From Actinernus sp. WN-2022 (Eukaryota > Cnidaria > Anthozoa > Actiniaria > Actinernidae), in the NCBI GenBank assembly GCA_030867875.1, contig JAOWCC010000577.1:149598344-149662343 (forward strand): a DNA stretch of 64,000 nucleotides. The letters run 5' to 3'. The translations under genes were made by a program, and so were the position numbers. Shown piece by piece: positions 11,433-23,812 of the stretch. How positions within the stretch are numbered: the stretch's first letter is position 1; every line of letters begins with the position of its first letter. The notes beneath the pieces were generated by a model. It did no database searches. It was not told where the DNA came from and worked only from the letters and a program-made list of their open reading frames with translations.

Positions 11433-14400
11433 TCAACTAGCAGGTTCGGCCTGTTCAGCCTGTTCATCTCCGTCATCCTTTTTCTCTGTATTTTCCTTAT
11501 TACTTTCATCTGCCTCCTCATCTTTCTTATCAGTCTCTTCTGTTGGTTCTTCATCATTTTTCTCACTGGCACTGCCCGTAGCTTGTTCTTCGTCCTTGTT
11601 CTTGTCTTCGTCCTTGTTCTTGTCTTCGTCCTTGTTCTTGTCTTCAGTGGGTTCCTCTTGCTGTGCTTCACCAGACTCCTGTTCATCATCCTGGTTACCT
11701 TTCTCTCCAGTCTTCACCCCTACACAGAGAAGATGTTCTCCAGTTAGAGACAATGTCATGAAACGTGTTCAGCTTGGAAAATGCGTGTGAACCTTTAATC
11801 CAAAAACTTAAATACTGGTAAGACAATATTTATACAGCTACTTCAAAAAGGTTGTGTCATGCACTGTGCATGTTGCATATGATTGTGCATATTGCAGTGT
11901 ACATTCCAAGACGGAGAAAACTATTCCATTAATTTAATGTGTCTGTTTAGTCAGGGTTTAGTCAAGTCTCTGTGTTAGAAGTATTCAGTTCAATAACAAT
12001 ATAAGGGGTTCATGTTTTTGCAACATTTTGTTTTGTATTTGTTGGACCCAGTCTTTGAATACACAATGCAAGACACCAAAAGTTGCCTAACATACCTTGG
12101 GCAATTCTGTCATTGACATCTCTAATGGCTTTAGATACAGCATTCTCTGCAGCTTCATCACCAAGTATTTTGGCCAGTTCGTGGGCTTGTTGGAATGACT
12201 CGAGAGCTTCCTGGAGTTCACTCAACTTAACTATAGACAGAAAGGAAGTGGCCATATTCAATTGATGTACAGTCAGGGTAAGTAAAAATGTTTTAAAATT
12301 CGTAATTATTTAATTTGCTATACCTACATGTAATAGCAGGCACTGAAATTTAAAAAGTTCTTCTATAGTCGGCAAATAATAATAATATAAGCATTTATAT
12401 AGTGCTTATACATCGCTGTTCTAAGCAATTTACAATAATAGTTATAATAGGATGAAAAATACTACTAGTAAAAAAGCTAAATTTGTTGATAAAATTACAA
12501 TGGCACACCTACATGTAGTTAAAAAATAAAACTAACTACATGTTATTATGACTAATTATAACACCGTATAATAATAACATATAGTCGTCAGCCAGCATTT
12601 TAATATAAATAGCCAAGTTGGCTATACTAATTAGTAAGTTTTAGTCACAAAACAATGTTTTAGTCTCATTGGCAATTTTGAGCCTGGAGTAGATATATAT
12701 ATATATATGCATTTTGGTGCTATCAGAGAGCCCATGTTGCTTCAGCAATAAGTAGAACAGGGGCACCTGTTATATAATGTATGTACATGTACCCAAAGTT
12801 GTGCCTCTTCCCAAATTTTGAACTGAAGAAGGGGGGGGGGGGGGGGGGGGGGGAGAGGGACTACGTTCCTAAGATCAAGCTGTTTCAGTCTGAAATAGGG
12901 TGTTGCTTTATTTTTAAAACATTGTGACGGTGCATGTCTGTCACTAACTATGTAAATGTTTTACACTAGCTCGTATTATGTACAAATGTGTGATCTTTTA
13001 TTGACCCTATTAGGGTGTTAATGATTACCATCTGTGGAATTGTAAAGAGTCTTGTGACTAAGACAGGCTCTCAGATATCAAGATCGATTAGCTGTTGAGC
13101 AAGAGAACGTGTCTCTCTATCAAGGAACAAACGACTTTCACCTAAATTACCGTATCGTGTGTTGGAAATCACGTTATAACTGGTGGCTAGCGGTGGGATT
13201 TGAATTATTATGGCAAGTCATTAAATTTTAGATACGGACAGCGAAGTGCGATTCGGTACTTTAATCGACATGAACCCCGATGAAATCGAGAGAGCTTGCT
13301 CGGAGACGTGGAGAATGTCGACGCCGCTATCGACTAAGACACAAGCTATTCCCGAAACAAAGAGCATAATCACAGCAGTCGAGTCTCTAGCAAAGACGAT
13401 CACACGCAGAATAGCCGATTCGACGAACAGCTGGGTGAACTCACGGAGCGATTAAAGACCATGGAAGAATTAGGACAATCACGTTAAACAGACAACTCCA
13501 ATCCAGCAGCGTGAAGTAAATAGCGGCCTCGTATACTTGGAAGAGGACGAACTATTTAATGCTCCGATTAAAATTGAAGCGTTGGCAAAGGAGAACCAAG
13601 GAAGAGCTGGTCCGACAAACCAAGGGAGCGATGGCCAAACAAACCAAGGGGGCGATGGCCAAACAAACCAAGGGAGCGATGGCCAAACAAACCAAGGGAG
13701 CGATGGCCAAACAAACCAAGGGGGCGATGGCCAAACAAACCAAGGGAGCGATGGCCAAACAAACCAAGGGAGCGATGGCCAAACAAACCAAGGGAGCGAT
13801 GGCCAAACAAACCAAGGGAGCGATGGCCAAACAAACCAAGGGAGCGATGGCCAAACAAACCAAGTAGGCAGTGGCCCAACAAATCAACATCGCAGCAGGG
13901 CTTCAAATAATTAACGGTAGGCGCCGGACATGTTGTCCGGTCAAACGTAATTTTGCTCGGACACGACCCGTTTTTGGCCGGTCGAATATTGAAACAATAA
14001 AAACTTTTACAATAGTGGCCCCACCCACATGCTCAAATGTCACACAAGTTGCATGATACCAATTTTTGCCTTGACAAAAATAATAATTTAATAATCCAAG
14101 TCAAGTTAGCAATGAAAATTACAAGGTAATAGTTTTACTACTCTTATTTGCAGAAGCAGCCTCCGATTCAGTTCGTCATGGAATGTAAGGCAAAGATAAA
14201 GCGGCAACGTTCGATTAAAACGAAAATCACATTACATTTTAGCATTAGTTCTACAATTTATTGGGTTTCAAACATACTAAATTAATGGAAGCCGAAAGTT
14301 TCGACGGACCGATCAGCATCTCAAGATAATGATCAAAGAATCTTAATGTAAACATACATGATGTACAACAAGAAACGCTTACAAGCAGAATCCATATTAT

Positions 14401-17400
14401 TGTAATGGAACCGAGAATTACTCAATGACAGACTTTATTGTACGCAAGTTTACAACTAACTGATCAACTTTTTTTTCGGGAACATGAAATTATAAACTAG
14501 CTCAAAATTACGTTTTCTTTTAAAGGCGCATGTGACCGGTCAACATGACCGGCAATCCAAGGATTTGTACGGTCAACACCCAATTCTGACCGGACATTGT
14601 CCGTTGACCGGCCGTTATTTCAAGCCCTGTCGCAGTGGAAAACCACGCGTGCGTTCCGCTGCGTTCGACGGGTCAGCATCCTGGGAAGATTACAAAGCCC
14701 AATTCGAATTAATAGCTGACCTGAATGAAGGGGATAGCACGACAAAAGCCACCTATCTGGCTGTCAGCCTCATAGGCCAAGCTCGGGCAGTGTTAGGCGA
14801 CCTTAGCAGCTCGGAGAGACGGAATTATGAATGCCTCACATCCGCTTTGTCAACAAGATTCGACACGGAAAACAGAACGGAGATGTTCAGGGCAGCCATC
14901 AAGACCCGCACCCGGGAGAAAAACGAGAGTCCTACCGGAATTGGCCCAGGCGATAAGGCGACGTACCCGCCAAGCATACACAAGTGCACTGGCAGACCTG
15001 CGTGTAACTCTGGCTCGTGATTATTTTATAGACGCCCTTGGTGAAGCCGAAATGCGCTGGAAAATTTGACTCTGAATGAAGCCCTAAACGTAGCAGTAGA
15101 ACTTGAAGCATTCACCAGTGCCGAAAAACAACACCTACGACCAACGAGAGCAGTGCATATCTCCACCGGGCCTGAGCTCAGTAAGGCGCTTAAGGCAGAA
15201 AAGGAGCTACGGGAAGTGGTCGAGGAGCTAAAACGACTTGTTCAATGCCTAGGGTCACAACAGCAAGGTAGACAGCGATACAGAGGATGTTGGACTTGTG
15301 GTGACAAAGACCACCTACGACGTGACTGCCCAGACGAGCCGAAGAGGCAGCAGAGGCCACTACTACAACCACAGCGACTCCAGGGGCAGCAATAAGCAGG
15401 GAACCAGCCTTCGGGAAACGACAGCCTGCCGAGCTCGAGGATCTGAACTCGGCGGATCAGCAGCCATTAGGGCCCACCAACCCAGCGGTAAAGTCAGGGA
15501 AAGTGATGGACTGTAACGATGGACTTTACGAGGCCGGATGTGTACAAGGGATACTAGTCAAATTCTTAGTTGACACTGGTGCCAACATCACCATTATAAA
15601 GCCAGCCGTTATGGAACAGATCTCCGTCGAGGACCGACCAGAGCTGGACAGCGTGCAGACGACCATGGAACTGGCTGATGGGAGCTCTGCACAGTTCGTG
15701 GGGCGTGGCTTGTTCAGACTTCACTTGGGAGGCGTAGAGACTGAGCACCCTACATGGGTAACGGACATCGAGCCAGACGGAATTATTGGCATGGAGTACG
15801 AGCTGAAGTTCGACCAGAAGAAGGTCACGATGATAGATCCAAGCAAGCTATCTTCTCCGCCATGTCGCAGAGTTGCAGTGAAAGGTACGGCAGTCGTCCC
15901 ACCAGGAAGTGAGGTTCTTGTTTCGGGAAGATTGACTGGGTCCCGCAAGATGAGTGCGATGGGCGTTCTGGAGCCTATCACACGGTTTGTTGCAGCGCAT
16001 AACCTCATACTGGCAAAGACTCTGGTTAACACTGGATCAGGGGTGGTACCACTACGACTGTTAAATCCCACAGACCGACCTTGTACGGTCTATGGGGGTA
16101 CCATCGTAGCTTTGTGCGAGCCTGTCATGGAAGTCGACCAATGCAAGCGATGGACTGATGCAGTGGCAGTATGCCGCACTTCTGAGGAGTCGCCATCGAG
16201 TTGGGGTGCAGTTCCCAAATACTTGACGGACTTGCTGGAGCGCAGTAGTCGACAGCTAATCAAACGACGACGTGACAAACTTAGCTCCCTATTAGTCGAG
16301 TACTCCGACGTTTTCGACTTTTCATACAGCGACCTAGGGCGCAGGAATCTTATGCAGCACCAAATCAACACGGGAGACGCAAAACCAATCCGACAACCGG
16401 CCCGCTGGCTATCGTTGCATAGACGAAGTGAAGCAGAGACCCATGTACAACAGATGCTGAAAGACGGAATAGCAGAGCCTTCTTCGAGTCCGTGGGTGTC
16501 ACCCATTGTGCTTGTCAAGAAGAAAGATGGCACCACCAGATTCTGTGTTGACTACGGGAAGCTTAATGAGGTGACCGCCAAAGACTCGTACCCCTTACCG
16601 AGAACTGACCCTTGCTTTGATGCACTGGCAGGTTCTGGTTGGTTCTGTACTCTGGACTTGTGCAGCGGCTACTGGCAAGTCGAAATGGGCAGCGCCAACA
16701 AACAGAAGACAGCCTTCACAACAGGTAGCGGTGGTCTCTACCAGTTTACAGTAATGCCTTTTGGGCTCTGTAATATCCCCGCTACCTTCGAAAGGCTAAT
16801 GAGAGTGTTATCCCGGTCTACCATGGGACGTTTCCTTGGCATATCTTGACGACATCATCATCCACGCGTCTACGTTTGAAGAACAGAAACAGAGATTGTG
16901 TGAAGTCTTGAAGCGCCTGAGGTCATCTGGACTTAAATCGAGTCCCAAGAAGAGTCATCTGTTCCCGGAATCTGTGACATTCTTGGGGCACATCGTCAGC
17001 GGTACAGGGATCTCCACTGATCCAGGTAAGTTGAAAGCAGTGTGCGAATGTCCAGTACCATCCGGAGTGACAGAGCTGCGCAGTTTCCTCGGACTCTGCT
17101 TGTACTACAACCGCACAACCCCTTCACCGGTTGACGGAGAAAGTGAAGAGATTTATAATGTGACGAGGCCTTCCAGAAGCTGAAAGTGGCGCTTACCACT
17201 GCGCCCGTGTTAGCGTACCCAACAAGTATGGACGCCTTTATTCTAAATACCGATGCGAACAATGATAGAATAGGCGCTGTGCTTTCACAGGTCCAATGTG
17301 GAGAGTAGAGGGTGGTGGCGTACTTCAGTAGTAGCCTGACCAAAAGCGGAAGGAGCTACTAGCGGTCGTGAAACCGGTTAAGCGCTTCACCACTATCTCT

Positions 17401-20400
17401 AAGGTAGACCCTTCAGAATTCGAACGGACCATGGTGCGTTGAAGTGGTTGGCGAATTTTAAGAACCCTGAAAACCAGCTGGCAAGGTGCCTCAAACAGTC
17501 TCAGACAAGCAACGCGACTGGGATGAGCATTTACCGATTGTAATGATGACTTACAGATCATCGGTACATGAGACCACAGGCTGTTCACCTAGTCTGATGA
17601 TGCTGGGCTGCGAGATTGCGCTACTGGCTCACCCGTGTTTGGCAGGCCAAAACCGGAGAAGACCCCCACGGACAAGACGGAATATGCTGCAAGGCAACAA
17701 CAACAACAACAACAAATCCTTTTATTTCACACCTATTATTATATTTACAGTTCCTTGTTTGAAAGAAAAAAAGTAGCAAAATATGAAAAAGTCAATGACA
17801 AAGGTACAATATACGTATTAAAGGTGTCTAGGGACTAAATAAACAAAGGTTTTCTAGTTAGCTCCTAGGCTCAGAGAGCGCATAGCGTGCGTACACAAGT
17901 TAGCGAGAGGTCACCTCAAAATTGAAACTGACCGGTAGAAACGCTACTACGACCATCGCGGAGTGCATCACAACACCTTCAGCCGCGGAGATGCAGTATG
18001 GCTACACAACCCAAAGCGCAGGAAGATCTCAGTCCAAAGTTGCAAAACAACGTGTACGAGGGACCGTTTTTGGTGATCGGCCGAATTGACGACCTCACCT
18101 ACAGGATACAAAAGGGACTGAAGTCGAAGGCCAAGATTGTGCACCATAATCGGTTGAAAGCATACGAGGGGACCAACGTACCGGACTGGCTGACAGAACC
18201 GACTAAAGAAGAAGACTGCGAAGCTAGCATGGATCAGAGCGCGAGTGAACCAAATAGATCTACCAACATGCCTGTCCGTCGAAGGCCAGAACGCAGTTCC
18301 ACCAGACCAGACCAGACCTCCCGCATGGGCTACGGCTTACAATTTTGGTTGATCGGACATTTCAACTGGAGAATTTTTGTTTGTTATTGTTTGTTGTTTT
18401 CCTTTTCTTACCTTGGACGTGGGGTCACGTCCTCTCAAAGGAGGGAGTAGTATGACGGTTCATGTTTGTCACTAACTATGTAAATGTTTTAGACTAGCTC
18501 GTATTATGTATGACCTTTTATTGACCCTGTCAGGGTGTTAATGATTACCATCTGTGAAATTGTAAAGAGTATTGTGACTAAGACGGGCTCTCAGATGTCA
18601 AGATCGATTAGCTGTTGAGCAAGAGAACACGTCTCATCTAAATTACCGTCTCGTGTGTTGAAAATCTTGGTCCGTTATAATATAATAATTTAGAAAGAGG
18701 AAACCAAATGTGGAAACATAGGATCCCAATTTGGGGGCAGTCGATCTGAAAAAGGTATGGAAATCATAGAATTAAAAGTTGCTGTGCATTTACTAGAGAA
18801 GTTGACAAAATGAGTAGCCTATACAAATGCAACCCCCAGAAGTAGCAGGCAGTACAAGATCAAGAATCCACCAGAGCTCTGGCAGTAGCCCGCTCTATCG
18901 AAGCCCCAGTTGTCATGGGATTAACCTACCTTACCAGGAAATGAATTACTTGTAATGACCTTAGAATGTAAAGCAAGTAAGGAAAAGTAACATCGTTAAC
19001 TGCCTCCTTGTGTACAATGTAGCTCAGTGGTTAAGCGCCAGTCTGATGTGCAGGCTGTCATGGGTTCAAACCTTTGGCCAGACCAACACTCAGGGTCTTA
19101 ATGGATAAAAGGTGCTGCCTTTACATAACCCAACAGTAAATGGTTAGACCTTCATGTCTTCAAGTCAACAGTAGGCCATGTAGAAGTTTACTAAGCTTCA
19201 TATTAGCAGGAAACACATTAAAGTGACTTTACTTGGCTTTATTGCCGTTTTCATTGAAGTGCAACTGTGAAAGTTTCAAGTCTTGTTTGGAAAATTGCAT
19301 TAGCCGACCATCAATCAAACAAGTAACACCTCAATGTAGATTTAATTAGGTCTGCCTCAATGTAGATTTAATTAAGTCTGGGCAGTACGCCTTTGAAAGC
19401 TTTGAATGAGAGCAGATTTTGCATTTGATTGACACGACTTGAAACTTCCAGGGTCGCACTTCAATGAAAATGATAATAACTGGTGTGTACCTTGAGCTTG
19501 TGCAATGAGAACAGTAGCATTAAGCTGCCAGACCTGATCATCAGCCTCTTGTGCTGCAGCAAGTGACTTCTGGCCATATTCTTTTGCATCTTGGTAGTTT
19601 TTCAGTTCTAAATGGCACCTGCCAATCTCATGAAAGAGCCAGGTACTTTCCAGGGGTGTCTTTACGAGAGGCATTTTCTCCATCCATCTATCAATAGCTC
19701 TGTCAAATTCACCAGCCTTTGCATAGACTCTCCCAAGGTTGTCCAATGCTCGAGATTTACCATCACGGTTTTCACTGAAAGATAGAGCACATTTTGTATG
19801 AGTGGGACAAAAATATGGCATGGCCCGTAGCCTTAACATAACTGTACCGTTACTCTCTAATTTGATAGGATAAGGAAGACCAAAACAATGGGAAACCTAA
19901 TTTCAAGTAAACAGAATGTTATACAGTAACAGAGTGTGCTGTTAGTAATTATAATTACAAATGTAAAATTTAACTTTATTTATGTATCAAAGTTCATTAA
20001 TAGCAGAGGGGAAAATCCCTCTACTAACATGTGTATGCTTAGCAGGTCCATTATCCAGTATCAGGGTCTCAAAATCACAAATCACAGCTTACAAATGGTC
20101 AGTGTGTGTTCATAAATCACATACTGACTTCAGGTTCAAAACTTGGGGTGCAGCTTTATATATATAAGCTCTATATAAGTGTGGCTTATCTACTAGTCAA
20201 GACTTAAATTGTTTATGATATTTATTAACAATCAAGTAGAAGTACTTACAGTCTTTCCGCAATCTTCAGATCCTTCAGATGATGATCTAAAGCCTTTTTA
20301 TGATCATCCAACTCCAAATATGCATTCCCAATACAGGAATGCAAGTTACCAAGCACATCATCCTTATTTGGCACACTGTCTTCACCAAGTGACTGCACAG

Positions 20401-21960
20401 TCCTGAGCGTTGACTGTGCCTGTTTAAGGCTGCCGTCTGCATCACCTTCAGCCAAAGCCAAGTCAATCTCCTCAAGTGACCTCAAGATAAACTTTGTTGT
20501 ATCTGCTGGCTTGCTTTTTTGTGGAGCTTTCCTCGGCTTTGGTTTCTCTTTTTTGCGGGCATAGAGAGGCTTCTGTTGACGCCAGAATTCTGTCCTTGAC
20601 TCTAGATAGCTTAGCCCACTTGTTACCAATTCATAGATCTGGTTGTCATTACTTCGAGCATGGCCATGTATGAACTCTGTGCAAAGACAATAACCTGATC
20701 CTTAATGTGTTAAACGTTTAAATAATAGCCAGAACTTCCAGCTTTCATAATCATGCTCATTCCCATTCTGAACACAGCTGAATTAATACCATAAGTTTAT
20801 TATGCATGTACATGTAAAGTATGTATTTCTTACCTTCATCACTAAGAAGCTTCTCAAGGTATTCTTTGTCTGCATACATCTCACCCAGCAGCTGAGAATT
20901 AAGAATTTAATGATCTAAAATACATTTATTTTATGTAGACTTTTTATGTATATATATATATATATAGATAGATAGATATTATTATACTATATAGTAATAT
21001 TTAGTCAGGGAACGAGCCAGGCTGTGCCATTGCGCCATTCCCGCTTTAAAAGTACATTTGTCCCTTGAAAAATACAATAATGGTCAAATTGACCCACTTT
21101 GGCCGCTAATCCAAAGGAAGTTAAATGCCAGTTCACTCGCAAAAGGGCCAAATTGTCCCTTCTGCCTCAATTTCTGGCTCAATCCCTGTTTAGTATATGC
21201 CACACCAGTGAATATCACTTTTTGCAAGCTCTGATTGGTTACTCAAACAGTGAATATGATTTCATATTCACCTCCAAGGGAAGCAGCGATCACCACGTGC
21301 AAGTTTTTGTCCATTTGACAGAAAATAAAAGAACAATTTGGTGCTGGCTATTCACCTGGAGTGTGGTACCGTATATACTAAAACAATAATTATTTATTCA
21401 CCTCAGTGTCAGTGAATAGTGGCAGATATTTACCTCACTGAAGCAGCTCAGTAAATATCCATATTCACCTTGAGTTCACTTCGGTGAATAATAATTATTG
21501 TTAAATATCCCATGCATGCCATAACAAAAATACAGCCCATCTTTTACACTTTCTTCTCGTGCCACAGTGTGTGGCCTGGCATACTGCTAAGTGATAGTCA
21601 TTGTCCAAGTTACCTGCTTGACTGTTTTATCAGAGGCAGCAGGGCTTTTAGTGTTCTTTCCCCTGTTCACTTGCTGTTGCTGTGTTCTTGAAGCTTGGGT
21701 CTTAGGTTTGCTATAACCTTTGGGCTTTTTCTGTAAGAGCAAGCGTATGATAAATAAGGAATGGAAGGTTATAATGAATTGATTTGAGTTTTGAGACATT
21801 CAGATCAGAGCCTGATTACAGGATCCGGAGTAGTACAAACAATAGAACTCAAGGTCCCCTCTAGGCCTGCCTCCATCAGTGGACCCACGATTTTACGTCC
21901 TTATCTGAGAAGACGTGAACGTCTAACCATTTGCAGTTGTTTTACAAAGCTAAGGCAGGC

Positions 21961-21999
<39 letters not shown>

Positions 22000-23773
22000 C
22001 CAGGGTTTGAACCCACAACCTCTCGTTCAACAGAATGGAGCTTAACCATAGAGCTAACAGGGAGGTAGAATTTATGTAATAATAGGAAACATGCTGGATT
22101 CATTTCATATTTTAATCTCTAGTCATGACATACCATTTCATCTTGTTTTGCAAAGAATGACAAATCCCCTTTGTTTTCTAGTTTCACATTTGCTACACCT
22201 GATATAAACGTAAAAAAACTTTATTAATTTAGTACTCTGTAAGTACGGTAAGCAATATTTCAAAACTACATTGTACATTGTCTCTTATAAGCAGGGTTTC
22301 AATAGAAGACAGTACTGCCGAGCTCTGGAAGCTACCTGATCCCCTTTGTGGATTTGTGATCACTGCTTATTACCATATCCAACTATTCTCAAAACTCTAA
22401 ACTTTACCTGAATCTGAAATGTTTGGTGTCTGATTAACCTCCAGTACAGATCAAGGCAGACCACCATTTTGACACAGGGTTCCCAGATTTAACACAGGAA
22501 CCCCATGGATTAGCGCAGCTACCTTATAATTTATAGGAAATTAACACTTGTGTTAATTAAGGTATTTGAAATTAATGCTACTTAAATTAATGCAAATAGT
22601 AGGGAATATTACTTCCGAATAAAGGAAATCAACACAAAAGAGGTAAAATTTCAAAATGAAGGAAATTAACGTGATTGATACAAAGTTTTTGGCCAAAATA
22701 CAAGAAGCAGACGTCAAAAAATGCTCTTCTGGAAGCGAGAATGAACTAGAAATATTGTAACCAATATACTTTTAGTCTTTTACATTGTAAAAGATTGAAA
22801 TACAGTGTGAAGAAAACAGAAAGCCATTGTTTCCTACCGGTAGGTGTCAAATGTGTCTGGACAGGATCCAGAATTTGGGGTTATTAAGGTCATGGAAATT
22901 AATGCTCCACTTCATTAATGTTGCAGAAATTAATGCTCACAAAAATTAATGCAACTTAAATTAACGCGAATTTTAAAGATTCATGTTAATTTCATGGAGC
23001 TTTAATTTCCTATAATAAAGTAGTTTGGGTTTGTGAATGTGCATGCGCCATATGTGAAGGTTTCATAAATAGGAATGTGGTATATAAATGTTACTAAAGA
23101 ACATAACCAAATAGTTCAGATTCGTTACTGAGATTGTGTCTGGTTATTTTTTGGGGGCACAGCTTGATACATTTCACAGTGTGCTTAATTCTGACAAGAA
23201 ATGAACAATGAATGATTACTAAGAAGCCTCTGCAAAGGAGAGACACAGTTAAGCCATTTTGTCCAAAAGCACTGTACAGCGGATATCGTTATGTGCATTT
23301 GTCAGCTATTTTCTGTTATGTATATACATGTACATTGTAGCCTCACTGTGAGCATATCAGAAACCGAACCGTACCTCGCTGCTTGTGTAAACAGTACCAG
23401 TATCACCACAAGGGGTTACCTTGTTACATTACCCTAGTACAATATGACTGATGTAATACATAATCTGATCACTATAATTACTAACATCAGTCCTAGTATC
23501 ACCACAAGGGGTTACCCTTGTTACATTACCCTAGTACAATATGACTGATGTAATACATAATCTGATCACTATTACTATCATCAGTACTAGTATCAACAGA
23601 AGGGGTTACCTTGTTACATTACCCTAGTAAAGTAAAGTAAAAAAAGTAAAGCATCTTTATTTTAACGTCAGTAACTCGTAACAGTCTAGTGAGACTGATA
23701 AACTTGAGGCCGACGAGAGACCTACAAAACGTGAAGGTCTAACCATTTGCAGTTGTTTCACAAAGGCAGCACC

Positions 23774-23812
<39 letters not shown>

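Larger units (their letters stand above)
13537..15395 (+). pseudogene. Ty3 gag, interrupted and frameshifted
   Basis: The frame from 13537 runs through the octapeptide repeat to TNQHRS. It is cut by the element at 13896-14629 and resumes with GKPRVRSAAFDGSASWEDYKAQFE, a typical Ty3 gag core (SWEDYKAQFE ... DLNEGDSTTKATYLA). Frame changes near 14935 and 15060 lead to a CCHC zinc knuckle (CWTCGDKDHLRRDC) near 15290-15330. Gag would package element RNA; this copy cannot make it intact. Confidence 0.8.
12925..18680 (+). mobile_element. Decayed Ty3-type LTR retrotransposon in an ODAD4 intron
   Basis: The element lies antisense to ODAD4 in its ninth intron. Left LTR is about 12925-13179 and right LTR about 18453-18680; both start TGACGGT and end near gttataa. 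The LTRs have diverged: several substitutions, plus deletions in the right copy of about 26 and 10 bp, so the insertion is old. A possible primer site (tggtggctagcgg) follows the left LTR, and a purine tract (aaaggagggagtag) precedes the right one. No convincing target duplication is visible. Gag is interrupted by a DNA element, pol is frameshifted, and much of RNase H and integrase is deleted. Confidence 0.85.

Noticed and set aside
11402..11790. Overlapping frames of 95-122 codons opposite or beside ODAD4 exon 10
   Set aside because: They are shadows of the repetitive acidic/lysine tail of exon 10.
12925..12929. Target duplication of the old Ty3 element
   Set aside because: The bases before the left LTR (cattg) and after the right LTR (atata) do not match, and the LTR ends are uncertain.
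13552..13906. Several 100-112 codon frames on both strands over the 24-bp array
   Set aside because: The unit length is a multiple of three, so most frames stay open; only the TNQGSDGQ frame links to the rest of gag.
19008..19080. Functional tRNA gene (A box and B box)
   Set aside because: It is followed by a SINE body shared with two other copies in the window.
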